In this document: piece by piece, positions 45,386 to 53,188 of the stretch
How positions within the stretch are numbered: position 1 is the first letter of the stretch
Layout of the letters: each line of letters begins with the position of its first letter
Assembly: GCF_014649395.1 (NCBI RefSeq)
Contig: NZ_BMSY01000002.1
Span: 558,001-622,000, forward strand
Direction of reading: 5' to 3'
DNA length: 64,000 nucleotides
Source of the DNA: Streptomyces aureoverticillatus
Lineage (GTDB): Bacteria > Actinomycetota > Actinomycetes > Streptomycetales > Streptomycetaceae
Program-made: the position numbers and the translations under genes
Notes under the pieces: model-generated
Told to the model about the DNA's origin: nothing
The model's database searches: none
The model's input: only the letters and a program-made list of their open reading frames with translations

Positions 45386-47050
45386 CTACCCCAGCAAATG
45401 CCCCCGCCCCCTCTCCCTGAACTCCCCCACGACCCCCGCCACATCAGCCTCCGTGAACTCCCGATATGCCCCGCTCCCACGCGGCCGCCACCACACCCCG
45501 CCGCCCGCGCAGCGGAACCCCTCCCTCCGCAACACCCCCCGTGCCACCTTGTTCGTGGCGGTCACGGGCAACCGGGGCAGCACCCGTACGAACCGGGGCG
45601 CCATCTTCGTCCCCAAGTCCTCCTGTGCCAGCAGGAACTCGGCGAAGGCGAGCGGGTCGAAGGACGACACCCCCTCGCGGAGGGCGAGCGCGGCCATGAC
45701 CTGGTCCCCGGCGACGGGGTCCGGCACGGCGTACACGGCGACGCCCACCACCGGCTCCCAGCGCGCGAGGATCGCCTCGATGACCGCCGCGGCGAGGTTC
45801 TCGCTGTCGACGCGCAGCCGGTCGTCCGCGCGCCCGGCGAAGTAGAGGTACCCGGCCGCGTCGCGGTAGAAGAGGTCCCCGGTCCAGTACCAGCCGTCGC
45901 CGCGCACCCGCTCCGCGTCGGCCGCGGCGTTGCGCCAGTAGCCCTCGAAGGCGCTGCGCCCCCGGTTGACCAGCTCGCCGATCGCGGCGTCCCCGTTGAG
46001 CAGCCGCCCGCCGGGGCCGAAATCGGCCGGGGCGCACTCCGCGCCCGTGTCCGGGTCGAGCACGGCGAGGTCGTCCCCGGGCGCGGCCCGCCCGATCGCC
46101 CCGTCGGGCGTCCCTGGCGTGCGCTGGACGGCCGCGCCGCCCTCCGACGACCCGTACCCCTCGACGAGCCGCACCCCGAAGCGTTCCTCGAACCGGCGCG
46201 CGTCCACCGCCCCGGCCTCGGTGCCGAAGCCGACGCGCAGCGCGTGCGCGCGGTCGTCAGCTCGGGCGGGGGTGGCCAGGATGTACTGCACGGCCCGGCC
46301 CACGTACGTGAAGTACGTGGCTCCGAAGTTCCGTACGTCGTCGAGGAATCCGGACGCCGAGAAGCGCCGCCGCAGCGCGACCCCGGCGCCGGCGGCGAGC
46401 GCGGGCGCCCAGTCGGCGATCACCGCGTTGCCGTGGAACATGGGCATGCAGATGTAGTGCACGTCGTCGGGGCGTACGCCGAAGTGGGTCATGAGGGAGC
46501 GGCCCGCCGCCGCGAGCCGCCGCTGGCTGCACAGGGCCGCCTTGGGCGCGCCGGTCGACCCGGAGGTGAAGTAGAGGAGCATCCGGCTCGCCGGGGAGAC
46601 GCCCGCGGACACCGACGGCTCGGCGCCCTCGTACGGCGTGAGGAGTTCCGCGTACGCCGCCGTGTCGGTGACCAGGACGCGTACGCCCGGCAGGTCGAGG
46701 CCGGTGAGCAGCGGCAGGTGGGCCCGTTCGGTGAGCAGGACCTGGCATTCGGTGTGCCGGATGTCGCGGGTGAGTTCGGCGCCGCGCCGCGTCGGGTTGA
46801 TCCCGGCGACGGCCGTCCCGGACAGCGCGGCGGCGCTCAACCACAGCGGATATTCAGGGGTGTTGTCGAGCAGGATCCCGATGTGCGGCTCGCGGCGCGG
46901 GCTCAGCAGGTCGCGCAGCAGCGCGGCCCGTGCCGCGGCGCCCGCGGCGACCTGGTGGTGGCTGAGCACCAGGTCCTCGAAGCGCAGTCCGGGGCGGTGA
47001 TCGCCCCAGCGTGCCCGTACCAGTTCCGCGACTGTTCCGTCGAGTTCCAT
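45386..47050 (-). CDS. Acyl-CoA synthetase-like AMP-binding enzyme
   Basis: A 554-residue ANL-superfamily ligase. Motifs are YFTSGSTGAPKAALCSQ (P-loop), VEGYGSSEGGA (A5), WYWTGDLFYRDAAGYLYFAGRADDRLRVDSENL (A7-A8) and a late catalytic Lys in TATNKVARGVL. Closest in style are FadD17/fatty-acyl-CoA synthetases of actinomycetes. ATG 47050 is used; ATG 47077 is also possible, and neither has a strong ribosome binding site. The kinase gene lies 82 bp downstream on the same strand. It could activate a fatty acid for the lipopeptide, but it lies outside the cluster core and the link is weak. Confidence 0.88.
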   Translation of the reverse strand: MELDGTVAELVRARWGDHRPGLRFEDLVLSHHQVAAGAAARAALLRDLLSPRREPHIGILLDNTPEYPLWLSAAALSGTAVAGINPTRRGAELTRDIRHTECQVLLTERAHLPLLTGLDLPGVRVLVTDTAAYAELLTPYEGAEPSVSAGVSPASRMLLYFTSGSTGAPKAALCSQRRLAAAGRSLMTHFGVRPDDVHYICMPMFHGNAVIADWAPALAAGAGVALRRRFSASGFLDDVRNFGATYFTYVGRAVQYILATPARADDRAHALRVGFGTEAGAVDARRFEERFGVRLVEGYGSSEGGAAVQRTPGTPDGAIGRAAPGDDLAVLDPDTGAECAPADFGPGGRLLNGDAAIGELVNRGRSAFEGYWRNAAADAERVRGDGWYWTGDLFYRDAAGYLYFAGRADDRLRVDSENLAAAVIEAILARWEPVVGVAVYAVPDPVAGDQVMAALALREGVSSFDPLAFAEFLLAQEDLGTKMAPRFVRVLPRLPVTATNKVARGVLRREGFRCAGGGVWWRPRGSGAYREFTEADVAGVVGEFRERGRGHLLG

Positions 47051-47175
47051 GGCGGCGCACGGTAATTGACGTGGCATCAGAAGTGGAGAGTCTGCGCACG
47101 CCGTCACCGTGGCGTACGGCGTGCGCAGAACTTACCCGTGGGGGGTGGCGGGACCGCCAAGGACCGTCAGGACCC

Positions 47176-47775
47176 TCAGAACTGGACGTCCGAGCAGGCG
47201 TAGAACGCGTTCGACGTGTCGTGGACGGTCCACACCGCGACGATCACGTGGTGGCCACTGCGGCCGCCGGGGATCGTGCCGCTGTGCGACAGCGTCGCCG
47301 GCGGCTGCTGGCCGCCGTAGGGCACGTTGAGGAACGGCTGGGTGTCGAGCGCCGCCCGCGTGATCGGCTGGCCCTCGTTCCAGCCCTGCTTGGTGATGTA
47401 GTACTTGAAGTCCGTGGTGCGGTGCCGTGCCGTGAACTGCCAGCGGAAGCTGTAGTTCTGACCGGCCGAGACCTTCGTCGTGGGCCAGGCGCCGCCGCCC
47501 GGCTTGGTCGCCTTGTCCAGCGAGCTGAAGCCCGCGATGCCGGCGGAACATATCTTCCCGTCGGCCGGACCGCCCGCCGGGAAGCCCTTGGGGCCCTCGA
47601 CGCTCTGCGGTTCGTACTGGATCGCGCCGCAGCCGGTCACCACGCCCTTGGCGCAGTTGATCTGACGGCTTGCTGGCAGGTCGGTGTAGCCATGGCTGCT
47701 GGCGCCGCCGGTCGAGAGCACGAACGCTCCCACCGTCGCCATCCCGAGCATGGCCGCGGAGATCTTCTTTCGCAT
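47176..47775 (-). CDS. AA10 lytic polysaccharide monooxygenase (secreted)
   Basis: A 199-residue protein with signal peptide residues 1-27 (MRKKISAAML...GGASS) and a mature N-terminus at His28 (HGYTDLPASR), the first ligand of the copper histidine brace. The second His is in TARHRTTDF, and the C-terminal part has GGRSGHHVIVAVWTVHDTSNAFYACSDVQF. It is a single-domain AA10 with no carbohydrate-binding module. These enzymes cut chitin or cellulose oxidatively. A similar gene (LpmP) lies near cslA in S. coelicolor and acts with the CslA/GlxA glycan there, as I recall. GGAG lies 8 nt before the ATG. Confidence 0.93.
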   Translation of the reverse strand: MRKKISAAMLGMATVGAFVLSTGGASSHGYTDLPASRQINCAKGVVTGCGAIQYEPQSVEGPKGFPAGGPADGKICSAGIAGFSSLDKATKPGGGAWPTTKVSAGQNYSFRWQFTARHRTTDFKYYITKQGWNEGQPITRAALDTQPFLNVPYGGQQPPATLSHSGTIPGGRSGHHVIVAVWTVHDTSNAFYACSDVQF

Positions 47776-47958
47776 GCTGCCGCTCCTGAAGAACGTGGGG
47801 GTGTTCCCTGAGCCGTGCGCGCGCTTACGGTCGTGCGTCGCCCGCCGAGGCACCGTCGGTTCCCGAGACTGCTGCGTACCTCTGGGGCGATTGAAGGGTG
47901 TTGCGTGTGTCGATGATGCTGGGAATGCGGGGAGGTGCGGTCTAGACCAAGTCTCAGA

Positions 47959-48627
47959 TTATGGCGAGCAGTTGAACATGTCCATACCAATCGTGGAGAG
48001 GATCCGGTCGCACCGCCCGCGCGATTCCTCCACAAGTTCACCGTTCGGATCGTCATTGCCGGCCACCCACGCCCGCGCCTCCCGCGGCCCCCGACCACCC
48101 GCCAACTGTCGTTCCACGAGCCGTACTTGGCGTACGTCGCGGGGCGCGTCGACGTACCAGCAAGCCGCCATCAGCTCCCGCGCCGCCCGCCATCCCGGCA
48201 GGTCGCAGGCCAGGTAGTTGCCCTCGGTGACCACGAGCCGCGCGCCGGGCGGGACGCGGTGACGCGCGGCGACGGGCTCGTGGAGGGTGCGGTCGTAGTC
48301 GGGTACGTAGATGTCGGCGCCGCCGGAGCCATCGGTGCCGTGGGCCGCCGCGTCGTCCAGGACCCGGCGCAGCAGGGCCACGTACCCGTACACGTCGAAG
48401 CTCGGCTCCGAGCCCTTGCGGGAGGTCAGGCCGAGGCGCTCCAACTGGGCGTTGGAGAGGTGGAAGCCGTCGAGGGGCAGGTAGGCGGCGCCCTCGCCGA
48501 TCTCGGCGACCAGGGCGCGGGCGAGCGTGGACTTCCCGGCGCCGGGCGGGCCCGCGAGGCCCAGGACGACGCGGGGGCCGCGCGCGGTCAGTTTCCAGGC
48601 GTCCGCCGCCAGTCTCGTCAGCTTCAT
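47959..48627 (-). CDS. Uridine kinase-like P-loop kinase (nucleoside/nucleotide kinase family)
   Basis: A 222-residue P-loop protein with Walker A GLAGPPGAGKST (~25-35), LPLDGFHLSNAQLERLGL, a FDVYGYVALLRRVLDD segment and VTEGNYLACDLPGW. This resembles the FrcK/PRK09270-type kinases related to pantothenate and uridine kinases. The substrate is likely a sugar, nucleoside or vitamin and cannot be decided here. The ATG at 48627 is preferred because the upstream extension is made from a tandem repeat (48660-48745). Confidence 0.85.
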   Translation of the reverse strand: MKLTRLAADAWKLTARGPRVVLGLAGPPGAGKSTLARALVAEIGEGAAYLPLDGFHLSNAQLERLGLTSRKGSEPSFDVYGYVALLRRVLDDAAAHGTDGSGGADIYVPDYDRTLHEPVAARHRVPPGARLVVTEGNYLACDLPGWRAARELMAACWYVDAPRDVRQVRLVERQLAGGRGPREARAWVAGNDDPNGELVEESRGRCDRILSTIGMDMFNCSP

Positions 48628-48654
48628 GGGCGGGGACTCTACGGGCGGCCCGAC

Positions 48655-48745
48655 CCGGGCCGCCTGACCACCTGACCACCGGACCGCCGGACCGCCGGAC
48701 CGCCGGACCGCCTGACCGCCGGACCACCGGACCACCGGACCGCCC
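48655..48745. repeat. Tandem CCGGACCGC/CCGGACCAC repeats
   Basis: About eight 9-10-bp units of CCGGACCGC or CCGGACCAC (some CTGACC) run head to tail between the kinase start and the band-7 gene stop. The array has no stop codon in some frames, so it makes spurious coding extensions. Confidence 0.85.
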
Positions 48746-50026
48746 CTAGGAGCCGTCGCCGCCGCCCCGGCCCGTGCAGAACGCCACCGTCAGGTCCTTC
48801 ACCAGCGCCTTGCGCTCGTAGTCGTCGAACTCGACCAGGCCGCGTGTGGTCAGCCGGGTCACCGTGTCCTCCACGGAGTCCACCACCGACGTGAGCACGC
48901 TGTCGCGGTGGCGGGCGTCGAGCACGGCGATCCGGCGGCGGTGCATGGCGGCGGCGACCTCCGGCGCGTACTCGACGCGCGTCGGCTGCACGGAGAAGAT
49001 CTCCACGCCCACCGGCTCCGCCTGCGCCGCGAGCGCCCGCGTCAGCGCCTCCCCGACCGCCGCCGTGTCCCGCAGCGTCGGCGCCTCGTCGTGGAAGGCG
49101 TCGGCGGGCAGCCCGGACAGGACCCGCGCGGTGCTCGCCTCGACGCACTCGCGCAGATACTCCTGGTGGTCCTCGACGGCGAGCGTCGCCCGCGCGGTGT
49201 CCCTGACCCGCCACACCACGAGCACCACGACGCGCAGCGCGACCCCGGAACGGTCCACGGCGGGCATCGGCTCGCTGCGCCAGTGCCGCAGGCGTACGTC
49301 GACACGGCGCCGCAGGAGCAGCGGGTTCACCCACAGCAGCCCGGTGCGCCGCACGCTCCCCCGGTACCGGCCGAACAGCGAGAGCACCCACGCCCCGCCG
49401 ACCCGCCCCCGCGCGAGCCCGCCGAACCCGAACAGCGCGAGCATCCCGGACCCGGCGAGCGCGGCCCACTGCGCGACGGAGATCCCGGCCGCCGCCCCGG
49501 CCCCGGAACGCCCCGGCAGCCCGGCCAGGCGCACCACCGGCCCGGGCAGCACGCCCGCCCACCACAGCGCGAGCACACACCCGGCCGCGCCCACACAGCC
49601 ACCGATCACCCCGGCCGTCCCGGGCAGCACCCGGGCACGACGCTCGACGAGCCCGAGGTCCGCCACATCGGGGACGGACGGCGCGGACGGCCCGGACGTC
49701 ACGGATGACCCGTGCGGCTCGTGCAGCCCGGGAGCCCCGGACGTCATGGGAGCCCCGGACGGCCGAGCCGCCCCGACCCGCCCGGCCGCGCCGGACCATC
49801 CCGAGCCACCCGCCCGCCGTACGCCGCTCGACAGCACCGGCTCCCGTCGCACCACGGCGGGCCCGACCGACACCCCCAGCGCGCCGGGCACCGCCCCCAT
49901 GTCCTGGGGATCGTCACGGAAGAGCAGGTGGACGGGGATCTCCGTCGTGGCCTCGCCGTGGATCAGGCGCGGCGGACGACCGGCCCCCTCGCCGGAGCCC
50001 GGCGTCCGCTGTGTCGTCGTACTCAT
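48746..50026 (-). CDS. Band-7 / SPFH domain membrane protein
   Basis: A 426-residue protein. The first ~130 residues are a Pro/Gly/Ser-rich cytoplasmic region. Two hydrophobic segments follow (~145-165 and ~190-215). After these come the band-7 core: GLLWVNPLLLRRRVDVRLRHWRSEPMPAVDRSGVALRVVVLVVWRVRD, ATLAVEDHQEYLRECVEASTARVLSGL and VGVEIFSVQPTRVEYAPEVAAAMHRRRIAVLDAR. SPFH proteins organise membrane domains. The function here is unknown. The ATG at 50026 is preferred, since upstream extension is tandem repeat DNA. Confidence 0.88.
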   Translation of the reverse strand: MSTTTQRTPGSGEGAGRPPRLIHGEATTEIPVHLLFRDDPQDMGAVPGALGVSVGPAVVRREPVLSSGVRRAGGSGWSGAAGRVGAARPSGAPMTSGAPGLHEPHGSSVTSGPSAPSVPDVADLGLVERRARVLPGTAGVIGGCVGAAGCVLALWWAGVLPGPVVRLAGLPGRSGAGAAAGISVAQWAALAGSGMLALFGFGGLARGRVGGAWVLSLFGRYRGSVRRTGLLWVNPLLLRRRVDVRLRHWRSEPMPAVDRSGVALRVVVLVVWRVRDTARATLAVEDHQEYLRECVEASTARVLSGLPADAFHDEAPTLRDTAAVGEALTRALAAQAEPVGVEIFSVQPTRVEYAPEVAAAMHRRRIAVLDARHRDSVLTSVVDSVEDTVTRLTTRGLVEFDDYERKALVKDLTVAFCTGRGGGDGS

Positions 50027-50049
50027 CCACGCCTCGCACTCATCCGTGC

Positions 50050-50145
50050 CTCCGTCATGAGTTCCGTACCGCATGAGTTCCGTACCGCACCGCATGAATC
50101 CGTGCCGCACGAACTCCGCGCCGCATGAGCTCCGTACCGCGCGAG
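50050..50145. repeat. Tandem 16-18-bp ATGAGTTCCGTACCGC repeats
   Basis: Five or six variants of ATGAGTTCCGTACCGC run head to tail from 50056 to about 50142. They fill the gap between the NlpC-type gene stop (50171) and the band-7 gene start (50026). Confidence 0.85.
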
Positions 50146-50170
50146 GACTCCGCCCGCGAGGACAGACCCC

Positions 50171-51571
50171 TCACGCGAAGAGCCGACGCCACGTCTCCGG
50201 CCCCGGCATCCCGTCGGCCGCCCCGCCCCGCCACCCCTGCGCCCGCTGGAACGCCTCGACCGCGCGCCGGTCCGCCTCGCCCCAGCGCGGCCCGGGCCCC
50301 TCGGCGTAGTGCTTGCCGAAGCCCCTGCGCACGAGCTGCCGGCCGAGCTGCGTCACGTACGCGCTGGACTGGCCCGGCCGGAAGTGCGCCTTGCCGGGGA
50401 AGGCCAGGGCCCCGGCAGGACCGGTCCGGCCCCCGGCCGAACCGCCGCCGGGACCGCCACCCGGCCCGTCGGCCCGGCCGCCCGCCGCACCGGCCGGGAT
50501 GTCCTTGCCCTTGCCGCCCACCAGGTACGACCACGTCGTCGGCCCCGGCAGCCCGTCCGCGTCGGCGCCGGTCCAGCCCTGCGCCCGCTGGAACGCCCGG
50601 GTCGCCCTCAGGTCGGCGTCGCTCCAGCGCGGGCCGGGGCCCGTGCGGTAGAAACGGCCGCCGCCGCGGGCGATCAGCATCTCGCCGAGCCGGGTGACGT
50701 ACTTGTTGTCGGCACCGGGGCCGAAGTGCCCCGCCCCCGGGTACCGCGCCGGGGCGGCCGGGCGGGAGCCCGGCTGCCCGGAGCCGGAATCGCCGGAGCT
50801 GGAGTCGCCGGTCGGGCGCAGCCCTTTGTAGCGGTACGCCAGATACTTGTCGCTGTCCGTCCAGTAGGCGTACGGCGTGGCCTGCCTGCGGGTGTGCGGG
50901 CGGGCCTGCTCATAGGCGAGGTAATAGGTGCGGGTGTAGTCGGTCCAGCCGCCGAACAGTGTCACGTGCGACCCTCTCTCCGGGTTCGCCGGATTGTGGA
51001 AAAGGAGAATGTCGCCGGGTTGCAGCTCGTCCTTGGCGATACGCGTCCCGTACTGGCCGAGGCTGCCCGTCCATTCGTTTCCGCCGAGATTCCAGGCCAT
51101 CGAGACAAAGCCCGAGCAGTCCTGCCGGTATCCGTCGGACCAGAACTTCCGCATGCTGTACGGCACCTTCGCCTCGACCCACACCTTGGCCCGGCTGATG
51201 ATCTCGGCGCGGGTGATGGCGCGGGCCGCGGCGCTCTTGCCGGGCGCGCCGTGCAGGGCGCTCTGGCCGCCCTGCGGGGTGTCGGGGCCGTCCGCTCCGG
51301 GCCGCCCGGCCGGGGCCGCGGCGCCGCCCGCATGGCCTCCCGGACGCCCTCCGACCTGCTCGGATGCCACCGCGGGCAGGCTCTGGCCCGCTCCGATGAC
51401 GGAGCTCGCGGCGGCCGCGACGACGAGGGCGCGGCGGGCGCCGTGGGCCCCGGGGTGGCCGCCGAGCCGGGGCGGCAGGGCGTGCGCGCCGGAGCGGCGC
51501 AGGTGGACACAGCCCGGACAGTCGCAGTCGCTCGCGGGCTCGAATTCCTCGAATACCGGAGCATCCGCCAT
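50171..51571 (-). CDS. NlpC/P60-like amidase with two peptidoglycan-binding domains
   Basis: A 466-residue protein. Residues ~1-80 include an N-terminal Cys cluster (CDCPGC) and a hydrophobic Ala-rich stretch (~45-65). The catalytic domain (~120-265) has the nucleophile motif RQDCSGFVSMAWNLGG and the His motif GSHVTLFGG. Two repeated C-terminal modules (~290-370 and ~395-466) have the pattern GHFGPGADNKYVTRLGEML...FQRAQGW...DGLPGPTTW, matching the PG_binding_1-like type. It should be a secreted or cell-wall peptidoglycan hydrolase. GGG lies a few nt before the ATG at 51571. The N-terminal CDCPGC cluster is unusual for a secreted enzyme. Confidence 0.85.
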   Translation of the reverse strand: MADAPVFEEFEPASDCDCPGCVHLRRSGAHALPPRLGGHPGAHGARRALVVAAAASSVIGAGQSLPAVASEQVGGRPGGHAGGAAAPAGRPGADGPDTPQGGQSALHGAPGKSAAARAITRAEIISRAKVWVEAKVPYSMRKFWSDGYRQDCSGFVSMAWNLGGNEWTGSLGQYGTRIAKDELQPGDILLFHNPANPERGSHVTLFGGWTDYTRTYYLAYEQARPHTRRQATPYAYWTDSDKYLAYRYKGLRPTGDSSSGDSGSGQPGSRPAAPARYPGAGHFGPGADNKYVTRLGEMLIARGGGRFYRTGPGPRWSDADLRATRAFQRAQGWTGADADGLPGPTTWSYLVGGKGKDIPAGAAGGRADGPGGGPGGGSAGGRTGPAGALAFPGKAHFRPGQSSAYVTQLGRQLVRRGFGKHYAEGPGPRWGEADRRAVEAFQRAQGWRGGAADGMPGPETWRRLFA

Positions 51572-51835
51572 GCGATTCCCCTCACACTCCGGACCTTTCC
51601 CGACGGAGTCGGTGAAGGGGCACGGAAAGGCCTCTGAGCTCATCTGCACATCCGTCAGCCTCTCAACTGTCCGGGGATATCGCATGTTGACGGTCCGAAT
51701 GATGGAGTGCCATCGCCCGCACCCGCCCCGAGCCCCTCCGACGCACGCCCCGGCGCTCCCCCGGAGCGGACCCGGCCCACCCGGCCGTGGTCAGAAGCAC
51801 CCACTGCGGTCCGGTAGAGTTATCCAGGTCAGCAG

Positions 51836-51909
51836 GCGCCGCTAGCTCAGTTGGTTAGAGCAGCTGACTCTTAATCAGCGGGTCCGGGGTTCGAGTCCCT
51901 GGCGGCGCA
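51836..51909 (+). tRNA. tRNA-Lys (anticodon CTT)
   Basis: A 74-nt cloverleaf. Acceptor arms GCGCCGC and GCGGCGC pair fully, with discriminator A. The D-arm starts TAGCTCAGTTGG. The anticodon stem GCTGA/TCAGC carries loop CTCTTAA, anticodon CTT (codon AAG). The T-arm is CGGGG-TTCGAGT-CCCTG. No CCA is encoded. A TAGAGT -10-like hexamer lies about 20 nt upstream. Confidence 0.97.
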
Positions 51910-52149
51910 CGACAGCGATGGCGAGGTGTGTCCACGGAAAGCGTGGACCTCCTCGCCGTCGTCTTTTCTGCGCGGCTTCGCCGCGCGTTGTGGGGGCTCC
52001 GCCACCCACACCCCCTCTCGGGCCGGGGCCGGCGAGGCCCACATGTTCTGGCCGAGGGCCTTTTCGTACTGGTCACGCGACTGCCCGGTGCCGCCAGCGC
52101 CCCCCGCGCACCCCTGGGGCCCGGCGGGCGCGACCGCTACGGTTGCGCC

Positions 52150-52863
52150 ATGGCACGCGACCTCCAGGAGCGGATCAAGAAGCTCATCATCGACCAGCGG
52201 CTGCCCTCCGGGTCGCCGCTGCCCACCGAGCCGGAACTGATGGAGCGGCTCGGCGTCAGCAGGAACTCGGTGCGCGAGGCGCTGAAGGCCCTGCAGGCGA
52301 TGGGCATCGTCGAGATCCGGCACGGCTTCGGCACCTATGTCGGGCCGATGTCGATGGCGCCCATGATCGAGGGCCTCACCTTCCGCACCGTCGCGGGCCA
52401 CTATCGCGGCGAGGACAGCCTGCTGCAGCTCCTCGAACTGCGCGAGGCCGTCGAGGCCGGCCTCATCGCCCGCCTCGCCGGTTCCATACCCGCCGCGGAC
52501 CTCGCCGACCTCGACGCCCTCGTGGACCGCATGGACGCCGAGGCCGCGGGGCCCGACGGCGCCGTGCGCGCCGAGACCGACCGCGCCTTCCACACCGCCC
52601 TCTACAGGTGCCTGGGAAACCGCCTGCTCAGCGAGGTCCTGGAGGCGTTCTGGGACGCCTTCCACCGGGTCCGCACCGACCTGGTGGACGTGCCGCAGGA
52701 CCCCAAGCTCACCTGCCGCCAGCACCGCGAGATCCTCGACGCGGTGCGCTCCTCGGACGTCCTGCGGGCCGAGCGGGCCATACGGGAACACTTCGGTAAC
52801 ATTCGCACCCGGCTCAGCGCTCCCGCCTCAACAGCCGCCCCCCATCCCACTTATGACCGGTAA
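52150..52863 (+). CDS. GntR/FadR-family regulator (FCD type)
   Basis: A 237-residue regulator. The N-terminal winged helix is IKKLIIDQRLPSGSPLPTEPELMERLGVSRNSVREALKALQAMGIVEIRHGFGTYV. The C-terminal FCD all-helical domain (~75-230) has LLELREAVEAGL, DRAFHTALYRCLGN and QHREILDAVRSSDVLRAERAIREHF, including His residues that bind metal in many FCD proteins. The ATG at 52150 starts the typical short N-terminus. It lies 240 bp after tRNA-Lys. Its ligand is unknown. Confidence 0.92.
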   Translation: MARDLQERIKKLIIDQRLPSGSPLPTEPELMERLGVSRNSVREALKALQAMGIVEIRHGFGTYVGPMSMAPMIEGLTFRTVAGHYRGEDSLLQLLELREAVEAGLIARLAGSIPAADLADLDALVDRMDAEAAGPDGAVRAETDRAFHTALYRCLGNRLLSEVLEAFWDAFHRVRTDLVDVPQDPKLTCRQHREILDAVRSSDVLRAERAIREHFGNIRTRLSAPASTAAPHPTYDR

Positions 52864-53188
52864 ACTGCTTGTTTCGCTCTTGCGATCATGCATAGGCGCA
52901 TAGAACCCTGACGGGAAGCCTGGGCACGGCCCGGCTCTCATGGGACGCGCGGTACGGGGCAGTTGGGGGGCTTGGACGCCGGCCGCACGAGAGCCCGTAT
53001 GAACGCCTGGACGGGGGTCCCCGCGTTCATGAACGGATGTCGAGGGGGGCATCATGCAACCGGAAGGTCGCCTTTCGCTGTCTTACGCGAGGGTGGCCTG
53101 CCACTGATGCGTCCGCGAGGTCGAGGGGGACCGGACGGGCGACAAGGACCGACGACCACGCGGGCGGCCGCGTGCGGGGGGATGACTC
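52864..53188. other. 325-bp gap upstream of cslA, no gene recognised
   Basis: The stretch after 52864 is AT-richer (TTGTTTCGCTCTTGCGATCATGC) and could hold the cslA promoter. No ORF with coding character, hairpin or repeat stands out. Confidence 0.5.

Noticed and set aside
45386..47050. Acyl ligase of the lipopeptide cluster
   Set aside because: It lies about 4 kb beyond the Trp dioxygenase operon after unrelated genes, with no shared promoter signal. It is kept only as a weak possibility.
51836..51909. tRNA-Lys as an integration site for the cluster
   Set aside because: The biosynthetic genes end 10 kb away, no integrase is near, and I saw no second copy of the tRNA 3' end.
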